This document shows positions 26,675 to 34,224 of a stretch of 34,224 bases of DNA, one piece after another. The notes under the pieces were generated by a model, which saw only the letters and a list, made by a program, of their open reading frames with translations, had not been told where the DNA came from and made no database searches. The stretch comes from Chloroflexota bacterium (GTDB lineage: Bacteria > Chloroflexota > UBA11872 > VXOZ01). The position numbers were made by a program, and so were the translations under genes. The stretch lies in the NCBI GenBank assembly GCA_028874195.1, contig JAPPLM010000070.1:1-34224 (forward strand). Direction: 5' to 3'. The first letter of the stretch is position 1, and each line of letters begins with the position of its first letter.

Positions 26675-26915
26675 GATTAAGTTTCCTTTCTAAGGTGGAT
26701 GGCCCCAGCTATATGTCAGGGCCTGACTCGGTGTTTACCACCTTACTCTGATAACCCATAACCGTGTGCATGGGATCACTTGATGGTTTTAAGTATTGGT
26801 TATACCCATTGGTTTTTAGAGTCCTGTTGGATGAGAAGGCCTCACCTTAGATTTCGTAGTAGCCTTATCAGGGCGTACTCGCCAAGGTCTATCATCGCGC
26901 ACCCATCCGCATCTA
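26675..26915. other. Stretch without recognisable gene
   Basis: This lies between two pseudogenes. On the minus strand a short piece reads EYALIRLLRNLR, which looks coding, and on the plus strand RVLLDEKASP, but both end within a few codons. It probably holds the eroded 3' end of the DUF6602-like gene. Base composition is lower in GC than the surrounding genes. Confidence 0.4.
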
Positions 26916-27226
26916 CTACATGCTTTCTAGCTCATCGTTAAGCCTGTACACCGGGCACAGTTCCTTCTCGTACAAGACAATATCCACCTGCCGACTCGTT
27001 CCATCGCAGCTGTCTATCACGAATCTCGTTCCCACGCCGACGCCCGGTGGCATGGCCTGTTAAAGCTTAGCTCGTGCAGCACCTTCCCGAGCCGACCCCA
27101 CGGCATCAGGTGTCGTTCCCATACCCGCAGCCGTGTCGGTCCTTATCAATTCCTCTCCTAAATCTCGCAGATAAGTCTCAATGTTGAAGGTTCTCTCAAT
27201 TTCCCTCTCTTCTCTTGCTTACCCAT
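26916..27226 (-). pseudogene. Remnant of a DUF6602-like gene
   Basis: On the minus strand one frame reads REIERTFNIETYLRDLGEEL, TDTAAGMGTTPDAVGSAREGAA, a TAA stop at 27060-27062, then MPPGVGVGTRFVID, SCDGTSRQVDIVLYEKELC and PVYRLNDE, before two stop codons at 26913-26918. The string 'G-T-R-F-x-I-D-S...S-R-Q-x-D-I-V-L-Y...P-V' is the core of the DUF6602 domain, found near restriction and other defence genes. The ATG at 27226 overlaps the preceding methyltransferase tail but is out of frame with the conserved part, so at least one frameshift and one nonsense mutation are present. Family assignment is from memory of the motif. Confidence 0.7.
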
Positions 27227-27410
27227 CCTGCTCCATGCGGTACTAGATACCATGGTTGATGATGAAGTCGAGCTCCTCCACTGTGAAGCCGTAATGCTCC
27301 GCCAGAACACGGTCGATTTCGTCGATTATCGCCTTGCTCAACCGTGGGTAAGTGGGCACGTTCTTAAAGAGCCAAGACGAAACGCGAGGCTACCTGCGCT
27401 GGAGTGAGCG
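27219..27410 (-). pseudogene. C-terminal remnant of an Eco57I-class restriction-modification methyltransferase
   Basis: The minus strand encodes FKNVPTYPRLSKAIIDEID, RVLAEHYGFTVEELDFIINHG-I, a TAG at 27243-27245, then YRMEQDG and a TAA at 27219-27221. This is the highly conserved C-terminal tail (PRLSKxIIDEIDxVLAxHYGFxxEELDFIINYDIKYRM) of large type II/IIG N6-adenine DNA methyltransferase-restriction proteins; the TAG replaces the Lys codon. Nothing else of the roughly 1000-residue gene remains: the intact DUF948-like gene starts within a few bases upstream. The DUF6602-like remnant begins inside the last codons, so the original genes overlapped as an operon. Confidence 0.8.
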
Positions 27411-27413
27411 GCC

Positions 27414-27710
27414 TTAGCGATGAGGAAAAGGCGCGTTCTTTGCTAAGCTCCGTAGGAATGCGCGTGCCCCGGCGTGGGCCGCGTGGAGGCGCACCACCGG
27501 CTTCACCACCTGCTCTCGCGAGATTTCATCGGTGTGTGCGGCAATACTCGCCACGTGGGCCCGACCGCTCTGCAGGAGGTCGCGCAGCGCGGCGTCAGCG
27601 CGGCGCACCATGCCAGCCAGCAGGAGAGTCAGGACCAGCATAAGCACGCTGGCGAAGAGCGCCTCGATGACGAGTATGAGGATCGCAATGTCACGCCAAG
27701 CTGCCAGCAT
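27414..27710 (-). CDS. DUF948-like membrane-anchored protein, second copy
   Basis: This 98-aa protein has one N-terminal membrane helix (about 9-33, ILILVIEALFASVLMLVLTLL) and a cytosolic helical tail with ISREQVVKPVVRLHAAHAG. It resembles the protein at 27937-28242: both start with a xxxRDIAxxxL helix and carry a V-V-(K/R)-P motif before an Arg-rich end. The start at 27710 is chosen because it gives this clean N-terminus 10 nt after the YtxH stop and follows GAAGG; the frame stays open further upstream into that gene. It ends next to the restriction-modification remnant, so its C-terminus might have been altered by that junction. Confidence 0.75.
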   Translation of the reverse strand: MLAAWRDIAILILVIEALFASVLMLVLTLLLAGMVRRADAALRDLLQSGRAHVASIAAHTDEISREQVVKPVVRLHAAHAGARAFLRSLAKNAPFPHR

Positions 27711-27720
27711 CAGTATGCCT

Positions 27721-27918
27721 TCACTGCTTGGCTTCCTCGAAGCGGGCGAGAAGCTCTTGTTCAGTTTCTTCGGCGGCCTGGGCCGCTTCGCGCCTCGCGA
27801 CTTCAATCTGGCGGCGGATACTCTCGCGGAATGTCTCGCCACTGCTCGGCGCGAGTATGCCGCCAACTACCATGCCGAGGGATATTCCCAGCGCGAAGCC
27901 GACCGTAAATCCTAGCAT
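27721..27918 (-). CDS. YtxH-domain protein
   Basis: This 65-aa protein has one N-terminal membrane helix with glycine spacing (GFTVGFALGISLGMVVGGILAPSSGETFRE) followed by a charged helix. The G-x-L-x-A-P-x-S-G-E/K-x-x-R junction is the YtxH signature of small envelope-stress-associated proteins. AAGGAG lies 9 nt before the ATG. It sits between two DUF948-like genes, 18 nt and 10 nt away, an arrangement also seen in Firmicutes where DUF948 and YtxH genes are adjacent. The function of either family is not firmly known. Confidence 0.9.
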   Translation of the reverse strand: MLGFTVGFALGISLGMVVGGILAPSSGETFRESIRRQIEVARREAAQAAEETEQELLARFEEAKQ

Positions 27919-27936
27919 TTGCCTGTACTCCTTGTC

Positions 27937-28242
27937 CTAAGTTCTCTGAATGCGTCTGACAGCAGCGGCCAACGTCCGCGCAAACCGCAGTATGCCGATA
28001 GTCCTGCCTGCGGCCTTGGCAGTCGGACGCACGACGGCCTCGCTCACAAACTGGGTCGTTCCCTTTACCGTATTGCTTGTCTCGGTAAGTGACCTGAGGA
28101 GCGGCCTGATCTCTTCCTGAAGTGTGCCGGCAAGTCGTACCACCGCCAGTACCAAGAAGAGCACTGAAAACGCCATGAGGGCGGAGATGAAGGCAAGTAC
28201 GATGACCGCTATGTCGCGTATCTCACTGAGGCCCAATGCCAC
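27937..28242 (-). CDS. DUF948-like membrane-anchored protein, first copy
   Basis: This 101-aa protein has one N-terminal membrane helix (about 10-37, IAVIVLAFISALMAFSVLFLVLAVV) and a helical tail, EEIRPLLRSLTETSNTVKGT, that resembles DUF948 proteins. It starts with GTG at 28242; AAAGGA is only 2-3 nt upstream, so a TTG two codons further (28236) may be the true start. First gene of the three-gene cassette with YtxH and its own paralogue, on the same strand as the TgpA/DUF58 pair 140 nt upstream. Confidence 0.82.
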   Translation of the reverse strand: MALGLSEIRDIAVIVLAFISALMAFSVLFLVLAVVRLAGTLQEEIRPLLRSLTETSNTVKGTTQFVSEAVVRPTAKAAGRTIGILRFARTLAAAVRRIQRT

Positions 28243-28382
28243 GATCCTTTCTCAATACGTCATTGTCCAGAAACTGTAAGAACTGATGCTGCATTTAAGT
28301 ATATGCGAGTCTGCGGCGCAGCCGCATGCGTTTCTCTATTGTCGCTACCGAGGTCAGGGTGTCCGTAGGCGGTCTCCTTAAC

Positions 28383-30857
28383 CTATTCGCTCGGACTGCT
28401 CGCTGGCGCACGAACGCCGGAACCTCTGCGCAAGAAGGGAATGAGCCGCCGTATGCCCAGATGCAGCCCCCGCCGGTAGAGCCGCCAGCGCAGGCGTCCC
28501 CAGGCTTTGACCGCAGCGTTCTTCTGCTGTGCAGTGATGCCTTGCGCGCTATAGAGCGATTCTGCGTAGGTGGTACAGATCGCCTGAACCGCGCTATCAG
28601 GAAAGCGCTTGTCGGAAGCCGGGCGCACGTCGCTGAGCAAGATGTAACCGTATTCATGCGGCGTGTAGGCGGTCGAGGCGGGAATGCCTGCCAGCCTGCC
28701 GGCGCGCACCAGCTTGCGATAGATGTGCCGCACCATCTGGTGAGGATTCATGCGCCGCTCTTGCACGAAGCCATACGTGAACCAGCCCACTACGATAAGG
28801 ACCACTACCGCGAGCAGCGGGCGCAGATCCGGCAAGTTTGGCACTTCTACGCCGAGGATGCTGGTTCCCGGCACAGCCCCGCCCACTGCGGCGACCGCCC
28901 CTGTTACCAAGAAGTCCTCTTCGCCAAGCTCGTCGTAGAACTCGTCGAGCTCGGGATTCGACGAGCCGCTAATCTCAGCGGCGAGAATGCCGCGGTCTAT
29001 GGGCGTCTGGTTGGGGCTCGGTTCGAAGGGTATCCAGCCTAAGCCCGCAAAGTACACTTCCGGCCACGTGTGCGCCTGCTTTTCAGTAACCACAAATCTG
29101 CGCTGTGCTACGTCATACCTTCCGGTCGCGAACCCCACAGCGAGGCGGGCAGGCACCCCCACTGTGCGCAGCATGACGACCATGGTGCTGGCATAGTAGT
29201 CTGCGTAGCCGCGTTTGGCTTCGAAGAGAAAGTAGTCAACCGCGTCCTTGTCCGCGGGCGGCGGGGGGATGGCAATCGAATAGGGGATGCGCCGCAGGAA
29301 GAGCTCGATTGCCAAGGCCTTCTCATACTGCGATTCCTTCCCGCGCACAACGGTTTTTGTCAGTTCCACCACGCGTTGCGGCAGCTTGGGCGCTTGCATG
29401 TACCGGCGAATCTCATCGGGAACCTCGCCTTGGGCATTGAGCAGTTGATCTTCTGTAGCGGTGGTGACGAGGCTCTCTAAGGTGTATTCAAGGTCGGGCA
29501 CCGCAACGCGCCGCGCGCGCAAGAGATCGTAGTCAAGCGGCGTGTCCGAAGAGGCTACCTGCACGCGGTACGGAATGTTGATGCTCGTAGGGAAGTCCGG
29601 CGCAAAGACGATGTCGCTGGGACTATCCACAATGCGGAACGAGAACGTCGCCGGCCGCCGGTAGCTCACCGGCGGCGGGGGAATCGGTTCCTCGTTGGCT
29701 CTCCGGTCGAGCAACGTCCCGCTAGTGTTGTACCAGGTGTAGCCGGTATAGGCATCGAACGTGGCGCCGCGCCAGTAGCCGTTGAAATTGCTCTCGTCCG
29801 TCGTGACGTACATGCGGTACGGTTGGCTGAAGCGCCGGGGTCCGCTGAAGAGACGGTTGTCGGAGCCGAGGATAAGACCGACGCCGCTCGGATTCTGTAC
29901 GCCCGAAAACAGCCGCTTGGCAGTATTGTCGATCTCAGACCATTCACCGCCGAAAACTGTCCAGAACGTCTCTGAGATCGGATTACTGCCGACTCGCGGC
30001 GCCATGGTAGCGACGAAGGTAATCGCGGTAGTCAAGATGACGCTTGCGATTAAGACATCCAAACCGACTTCGGTCGCATAGTCGAGCTTGCGGGTCTCCC
30101 AGCGTTTGTGCAGCGCGTGGAGATTCAAGCGCACCATGAGCAAGAGCGTCGCGGCAAGGAACAATACGAACGGCCAGCGACCCTGGCCTGAGTACGCCAG
30201 GTTGATCACCATGGCAACGCCGGGTACGAGCGCTACTATCAAGACATCGTTGTGTCGGAAGAAGCCCCACGTCGCTACGAACCCAATGGCCCACCCGACA
30301 ATTGTGATCCAAAAGACGAATACGCCGTTGTCCTCTGAGTACGTGCCGCTGAGGCCGGCTCGCGTCCAGTCGAGTACGCGCACGCCAAAGTCACTGGCAT
30401 TTGTGAAAAAGGTGGATGCCGCATCAACCGGCGGAATGGGCTGTGGCACGCCACGTCCGCTAAGAAGACCGCCAAGAGCGCCAAGGATCCACGTGAGGGT
30501 GTTCAGCAGCAGCGCCAGGGCGTCTTGGAAGATGCGATCGAGGGGCGGGAGAGCCTCGCTGACAAGCAAGAAGCAGTAGACTATGCCGACAATTGCCCCC
30601 AGGATCCAGCCTTTCCGTGTGCTCCACCGCGTTTGGGCGGCGAGAAAGCCAAAGAGCAGGCCGATTGCGGCAGTCGAAAAGATGGCTTCGGTGCCAACTG
30701 CCCAGCCCGATTGATGGATCGCCCAGGAGCTGACCAAGACCATCGCTGCCAAGAGTAGCAGGGTGAGCCAGTGCCTGAGCACGGTTTCGAGCAGGCTTGG
30801 CTTATCCTCAGAGGACGTGTCGGTGTAGGGGGAGTTTGCCACCTTGCTAACCTGCAC
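28383..30857 (-). CDS. TgpA-like transglutaminase-domain membrane protein lacking the catalytic Cys
   Basis: This 824-aa protein has about six N-terminal membrane helices (DUF3488/TgpA_N region, about 28-285), an extracytoplasmic transglutaminase-like domain (about 450-620), another helix (LLAVVVLIVVGWFTYGF) and a C-terminal cytosolic DUF4129-like region (HPHQMVRHIYRKLVRAGR...). In the core, where active enzymes have R-G-Y-C-x-x-(F/Y)-A, it reads KRGYADYYAST: Ala552 replaces the nucleophile. His596 (AHTWPEVY) is kept and Glu612 (WIPFEPS) replaces the usual Asp. It overlaps the DUF58 gene by 11 nt, the usual partner, but the MoxR ATPase normally beside them is absent. A GC hairpin at 28312-28326 follows, without a T-tract. 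Confidence 0.9.
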   Translation of the reverse strand: MQVSKVANSPYTDTSSEDKPSLLETVLRHWLTLLLLAAMVLVSSWAIHQSGWAVGTEAIFSTAAIGLLFGFLAAQTRWSTRKGWILGAIVGIVYCFLLVSEALPPLDRIFQDALALLLNTLTWILGALGGLLSGRGVPQPIPPVDAASTFFTNASDFGVRVLDWTRAGLSGTYSEDNGVFVFWITIVGWAIGFVATWGFFRHNDVLIVALVPGVAMVINLAYSGQGRWPFVLFLAATLLLMVRLNLHALHKRWETRKLDYATEVGLDVLIASVILTTAITFVATMAPRVGSNPISETFWTVFGGEWSEIDNTAKRLFSGVQNPSGVGLILGSDNRLFSGPRRFSQPYRMYVTTDESNFNGYWRGATFDAYTGYTWYNTSGTLLDRRANEEPIPPPPVSYRRPATFSFRIVDSPSDIVFAPDFPTSINIPYRVQVASSDTPLDYDLLRARRVAVPDLEYTLESLVTTATEDQLLNAQGEVPDEIRRYMQAPKLPQRVVELTKTVVRGKESQYEKALAIELFLRRIPYSIAIPPPPADKDAVDYFLFEAKRGYADYYASTMVVMLRTVGVPARLAVGFATGRYDVAQRRFVVTEKQAHTWPEVYFAGLGWIPFEPSPNQTPIDRGILAAEISGSSNPELDEFYDELGEEDFLVTGAVAAVGGAVPGTSILGVEVPNLPDLRPLLAVVVLIVVGWFTYGFVQERRMNPHQMVRHIYRKLVRAGRLAGIPASTAYTPHEYGYILLSDVRPASDKRFPDSAVQAICTTYAESLYSAQGITAQQKNAAVKAWGRLRWRLYRRGLHLGIRRLIPFLRRGSGVRAPASSPSE

Positions 30858-32157
30858 TCAAGCTATGCACGCGGCCTGTCGCCGTAGTTTCCACCGTCTG
30901 CGCGCGCCGCCGCACGTCCTCGTCACCCTTCTCCAAGGCAAGCGTGCGAAACTCCTGGCCTTGTTCGATTTCGATGCATGAAATCCCCGCGGCCCCAAGC
31001 GCGTTCTGCAGGGCAACGCTCGGCTTGGAGCTTCCGAACGTCTGCGGAACGAGGTGGAGCACCGTAGGCCGAATGCCTCTCCGTGAGACATTGACTAAGA
31101 TGGGCGCCAAGTTCGGGTCGGTGCTCGGCGTAATGACGATAAGGCTCATGCTGCCGCGAATTTGCGGCGCGACTTCGGCTAACACGTCGCCAACCTGTGC
31201 GGTGCCTTGGGCGCGCACGACCGCCAGGATTTCCATGATGCGCCACATGTGCTGGCTGCCTTTGTTCGCGCGCAAAATACTGCTCTCTTCGCCGTACGTA
31301 ATGAGCCCGATGGACTTCTGCTCGCGGATCAGACGGTAGACCAGTGCCGCGGCGAGCTTGACGCTGTACTCCTCTGTAGATTCGTCTTCTTCACCGGCTT
31401 GCACCGCCCGATCGAGGTCGAGCATGATCCAGGTGCTGCCACCCGGCTCCATATCGAACTCTTTCGTCTGCAAGCGGCCGCGCCGCGCCGTGGTGGGCCA
31501 GTGAATGATGTGCAATGCATCGCCGGGCACAAACTCGCGGACGCTGGCGGCGTCCGTCGTGAGATGCAACGCCCGACGCAGCGAGCGCGATTCCCCGGTC
31601 TGGCGGCCGGTCGGCAGCGCTAAGCCCGGCACCTCGGTAATGGGCGGGTACACGAGGAACGTCGCTTCATCGGGCAACACCTTAGTGGCGCGAAAGATGC
31701 CGAACGGGTCTCCCGTATACACGCGCAAAGGTCCCAGCCGGTAGAGACCCCGCCGGTTGCACAAAGCGCGCGTCTTCCACTCACGGTGCTCGCGCGGTCC
31801 CAGCCCGGTCACGATACCGGCCTCGTAGCCAGGCACGTCGGAGTGATCGTTCACCTCCACCCACAGCGCCGGCAATGCGCCGGCGTTGGTCACGCGAAAG
31901 GTCTCGACAATCTCATCGCCCAGCGTGGCCCACTTGGAAACCAGGTGCCGCTCCACACTGAGATTGCGGATATTCCTGGTGGTCCAAAAGTAGCTCAGGG
32001 CAATGAGGCCGAGCATGGCGTACAGGAAGGAATAGAGCACGTTGATGCCGGAGATAAGGGCAAGCAGCAAGATACCGGCGGTCAGCACGAAGATGAGCGG
32101 CCGCTCCAATTGGACCTGAACTGTCCCTTGCTCTGCCTGACGATCAGCGTCTAGCAT
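30847..32157 (-). CDS. DUF58 domain protein
   Basis: This 436-aa protein has two closely spaced N-terminal membrane helices (about 24-63) followed by an Ig-like/beta domain and the DUF58 core, GDALHIIHWPTTARRGRLQTKEF, then TWIMLDLD, a vWA-like strand with an Asp pair. DUF58 proteins usually pair with a MoxR AAA+ ATPase and a TgpA transglutaminase in an envelope-linked unit of unclear function. Here only the TgpA-like partner is present, overlapping its 3' end by 11 nt. The ATG at 32157 follows AGGCGG at 6 nt. A TATAGT at 32208-32213 (minus strand) could be part of its promoter, but no good -35 is visible. Confidence 0.9.
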   Translation of the reverse strand: MLDADRQAEQGTVQVQLERPLIFVLTAGILLLALISGINVLYSFLYAMLGLIALSYFWTTRNIRNLSVERHLVSKWATLGDEIVETFRVTNAGALPALWVEVNDHSDVPGYEAGIVTGLGPREHREWKTRALCNRRGLYRLGPLRVYTGDPFGIFRATKVLPDEATFLVYPPITEVPGLALPTGRQTGESRSLRRALHLTTDAASVREFVPGDALHIIHWPTTARRGRLQTKEFDMEPGGSTWIMLDLDRAVQAGEEDESTEEYSVKLAAALVYRLIREQKSIGLITYGEESSILRANKGSQHMWRIMEILAVVRAQGTAQVGDVLAEVAPQIRGSMSLIVITPSTDPNLAPILVNVSRRGIRPTVLHLVPQTFGSSKPSVALQNALGAAGISCIEIEQGQEFRTLALEKGDEDVRRRAQTVETTATGRVHSLSAG

Positions 32158-32475
32158 TCAGCACCGCCTGCGTCACCACATCCGGCCGCACACGCGCCCT
32201 TCATTTCACTATACCCCAAGTGTTGGCAGGTCGCATGGCCTCTGCGGAAATTCTCAGCCGTGCCTTTAGCGGGGATATTCAATCCTGTTTTCTATCCCAC
32301 ATAAGCAAACATTGCCGGTAGCCGCGCGGTAAAAGAGGTAGTCCGTAGAGCCTGGCCCTGTGCTACGATTGAGTTAAGATGAAGCGTACGAGAATGTAGG
32401 CTTGTTTACGCGCAATTTTGCTGCGCGTGGCTTCTACCAGGCAGGGCCAGATGCTTCAAGAAAGGACATGATGAG
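32158..32475. other. Divergent intergenic region upstream of glyA
   Basis: This holds the promoters of the DUF58/TgpA pair and of glyA. A perfect 7-bp hairpin (ACGCGCA, 7-nt loop, TGCGCGT) lies at 32408-32428 in the likely glyA leader. No known riboswitch consensus (tetrahydrofolate, glycine, SAM) was recognised. Confidence 0.5.
32408..32428 (+). promoter_or_regulatory. Hairpin in the glyA leader
   Basis: ACGCGCA and TGCGCGT pair perfectly around ATTTTGC, ending 47 nt before the glyA start codon. A regulatory role is only suggested by position. No anti-terminator partner was found. Confidence 0.35.
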
Positions 32476-33756
32476 GTGGCCGAGATCGTTGCCAATGCCT
32501 TACAAGGGAATCTGACCGGACTTGAAAGTCTTGCGCAGCGGGACCCGGCAATCTACCAATGGATTGTGAAGGAGCGGCAGCGCCAGGAAGATCACCTAGA
32601 GCTCATCGCCTCCGAGAACTACACCAGCGCCGCAGTGCGCGAGGCGTGCGGCTCTATTCTCACGAACAAGTATGCCGAGGGCTACCCCGGACGGCGCTAC
32701 TACGGCGGCTGCGAGTTTGTGGACGAAATCGAGCAACTGGCGATCGATCGGGCCAAGGCACTTTTCGGCGCTGAACACGCCAACGTGCAGCCGTACTCCG
32801 GCTCAAACCCCAATGCCGCCGTCTATCTTGCCATGCTTGAGCCCGGCGACACGGTCATGGGCATGTCGCTGGCACAGGGTGGACATCTCACCCACGGACA
32901 TCCTCGGAACTTTTCCGGTCTCGTCTACAACTTCGTGCCCTATGGGGTGAACCTGGAAACGGAACTCATCGATTACGACGACGTGGAGCGTATTGCGCAT
33001 GAGTACCGGCCGCGCTTGATCGTCGGCGGCGCTACGGCGTATTCGCGGATCATAGATTTCGCGCGCTTGCGGCAAATTGCCGATGCTGTGGGCGCGCTCT
33101 TGCTGGTGGATATGGCCCATATTGCGGGTCTGGTAGCGACCGGCCTTCATCCGAGTCCCGTGCCCCACGCCCATTTCGTGACGTCTTCTACCCACAAGAC
33201 GCTGCGCGGCCCGCGTGGCGGGCTCATCCTCTGCCAAGAGGAATTCGCTAAGAAGGTGGACAGCGCCATCTTCCCCGGTCTCCAGGGCGGACCGTTCATG
33301 CACATCATGGCCGGCAAAGCCGTGGCTCTCGCGGAGGCGATGGCGCCGGAATTCAAGACGTACAGCCAGTCCGTCATTGCAAATGCTGACGCGCTGGCGA
33401 CTACGCTCATGGAGAACGGCCTGCGCGTTGTCTCAGGCGGCACCGAAAACCACCTCATGGTGGTGGACTTTGGTCAGGACGGCCCCTCCGGCAAGGTGGT
33501 GGAGGCGGCTTTGGCCAAAGCCAACATTACCGTGAACAAGAATACGGTGCCACGCGAGACCCGCTCCGCCTTTGTCACCAGCGGCGTCCGCATTGGCTCG
33601 CCTGCCGTCACGTCCCGCGGCATGGGCGTGCCTGACATGCAACGCATTGGAGCTGGTATTGCCGAGGTGGTGCACAATCGCAAGGACGAGACAATATTGC
33701 AACGTGTGCAACGGGATGTCCTCGATCTGTGCGGCGCGTTTCCTGCGCCAGTCTAA
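32476..33756 (+). CDS. glyA: Serine hydroxymethyltransferase
   Basis: This PLP enzyme converts serine and tetrahydrofolate to glycine and 5,10-methylenetetrahydrofolate, the main one-carbon source. Its 426 aa match the family. Visible are [12 protein letters not shown] (40-51), [21 protein letters not shown] (63-83), [10 protein letters not shown] (104-113), [12 protein letters not shown] (209-220) and [14 protein letters not shown] (236-249) with PLP lysine Lys241. The start is GTG 32476: AAAGGA lies 9 nt upstream, and the ATGs at 32468 and 32471 are in another frame. It is a single gene with a 318-nt leader region; the amine oxidase at 3897 would, if a sarcosine oxidase, also yield glycine, but the genes are far apart. 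Confidence 0.97.
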   Translation: MAEIVANALQGNLTGLESLAQRDPAIYQWIVKERQRQEDHLELIASENYTSAAVREACGSILTNKYAEGYPGRRYYGGCEFVDEIEQLAIDRAKALFGAEHANVQPYSGSNPNAAVYLAMLEPGDTVMGMSLAQGGHLTHGHPRNFSGLVYNFVPYGVNLETELIDYDDVERIAHEYRPRLIVGGATAYSRIIDFARLRQIADAVGALLLVDMAHIAGLVATGLHPSPVPHAHFVTSSTHKTLRGPRGGLILCQEEFAKKVDSAIFPGLQGGPFMHIMAGKAVALAEAMAPEFKTYSQSVIANADALATTLMENGLRVVSGGTENHLMVVDFGQDGPSGKVVEAALAKANITVNKNTVPRETRSAFVTSGVRIGSPAVTSRGMGVPDMQRIGAGIAEVVHNRKDETILQRVQRDVLDLCGAFPAPV

Positions 33757-34224
33757 GGGCCTACTTAGGCAGAGAAGCCTCACGGTGATGGCTGCCGGTC
33801 TGTCGATCCTGAGAGTACTAGGTAATTCGTTGGCCGACTGTCATTCCGAGCGGAGCGAGGAATCTAGGAACATAGTCTCTCGCACTATATTGGCCTTAGA
33901 CACTAGGTTCTGTGGACATTCAATGTCATTCCGAGCGCAAGCGTCGAACAGTGTTCGCGGAATCTCAAGCGTTTGTTCGGGATTCTCTCGCGCTTTGCTC
34001 CGCAAGGTGACAGTATGATCGATTGACAATGATAATACTTGCTTATTTGGCTCCTTACTACCTGGCGTAGCAACGCAGTCTGGGCCGCATGAAGATGGAT
34101 TCCGCGCCCCCGTGCGGGGGCGAGCTTGCGCGGGAATGACGGCAAAATGCCCACACAGCCTAGATTCCTCACTCCGCTGCGCTCCGTTCGGAATTGTAAG
34201 TGTTGACTAATTCGTTGACAGATT
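33757..34224. other. Right-edge spacer occupied by repeats
   Basis: No protein-like frame is present. Most of it is the second composite repeat. No clear intrinsic terminator for glyA was seen in the first 60 nt. Confidence 0.5.
33823..34217. repeat. Composite dispersed repeat, copy 2
   Basis: This shares ordered blocks with 23443-23860: TCATTCCGAGCGGAGC, GGAATCTCAAGCGTTTGT, GCTTTGCTCC, TTGACAATGATAATAC, GAAGATGGATTCC, GCGGGAATGACGG and GGCAAAATGCCCACACAG. The hairpin loop of the 32-nt repeat is expanded here by a second GC hairpin (CGCCCCCGTGCGGGGGCG). TAATTCGTTG occurs directly repeated at 33823 and 34208. The right end is inverted relative to that of copy 1 and may continue beyond the window. 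Confidence 0.7.

Noticed and set aside
26690-27130. Possible structured RNA or rRNA fragment, suggested by the odd composition
   Set aside because: No tRNA, tmRNA, RNase P or rRNA signature could be matched, and the minus strand translates into recognisable remnants of protein families.
27711-27866. Longer version of the second DUF948-like gene starting at 27866
   Set aside because: The extension overlaps the YtxH gene and is Arg/Ser-rich without pattern; the start at 27710 gives a clean membrane-helix N-terminus matching its paralogue.

Overview
The window looks like a chromosomal segment of an uncultured, GC-rich (roughly 58-60 %) bacterium, most likely of the phylum Chloroflexota. The best evidence is the overlapping pair at 13445-17606: a TIGR03663-type membrane glycosyltransferase followed by a DUF2298 (TIGR03662, 'Chlor_Arch_YYY') protein, a combination largely confined to Chloroflexi and Archaea. 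The catabolic genes (enolase superfamily, sarcosine-oxidase type, class III aminotransferase, ThuA, sugar-isomerase fold) fit a heterotroph, but the exact class cannot be read from the sequence.

Layout. 1-2500: a 78-aa conserved hypothetical protein and a stand-alone groEL with a strong terminator, a near-consensus promoter and an inverted repeat over the -35 box. 2733-10138: single-gene units for an MBL-fold hydrolase, an amine oxidase, an enolase-superfamily dehydratase, a DUF2867-type SDR, an alpha/alpha-toroid protein and a cupin. 10404-13032: a + strand run of rlmD, coaE and a small membrane protein. 13445-17606: the glycosyltransferase/DUF2298 pair. 17653-23114: ThuA, an aminotransferase flanked by two copies of one dispersed repeat, and a three-gene operon (NYN nuclease-fold, TIM-barrel isomerase-like, clan-A glycosidase). 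24218-25600: sthA, the soluble transhydrogenase.

25788-27410 is the most unusual stretch: an intact PIN toxin/antitoxin pair, then a decayed second antitoxin, then the remains of a restriction-modification operon. The latter holds a DUF6602-like gene and the C-terminal tail of an Eco57I-class methyltransferase, both with in-frame stops. It reads as a defence island in decay. After it come a DUF948-like/YtxH/DUF948-like envelope cassette (27414-28242), a TgpA-like transglutaminase membrane protein whose expected catalytic Cys is Ala, its partner DUF58 protein (28383-32157), and glyA (32476-33756).

Spacers are rich in dispersed repeats. They include a 32-nt hairpin repeat that also lies in frame inside the DUF2298 gene, a GC-rich hairpin at 84 and 3788, a long-armed palindrome at 5079-5133, a 120-160 bp family at 18425 and 20244, and a composite element of about 390 bp at 23443 and 33823. 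I found no tRNA, rRNA, CRISPR array, transposase or integrase. I saw no clear new multi-gene system; the best leads are the decayed RM/DUF6602 operon, the Cys-less transglutaminase and the repeat families.
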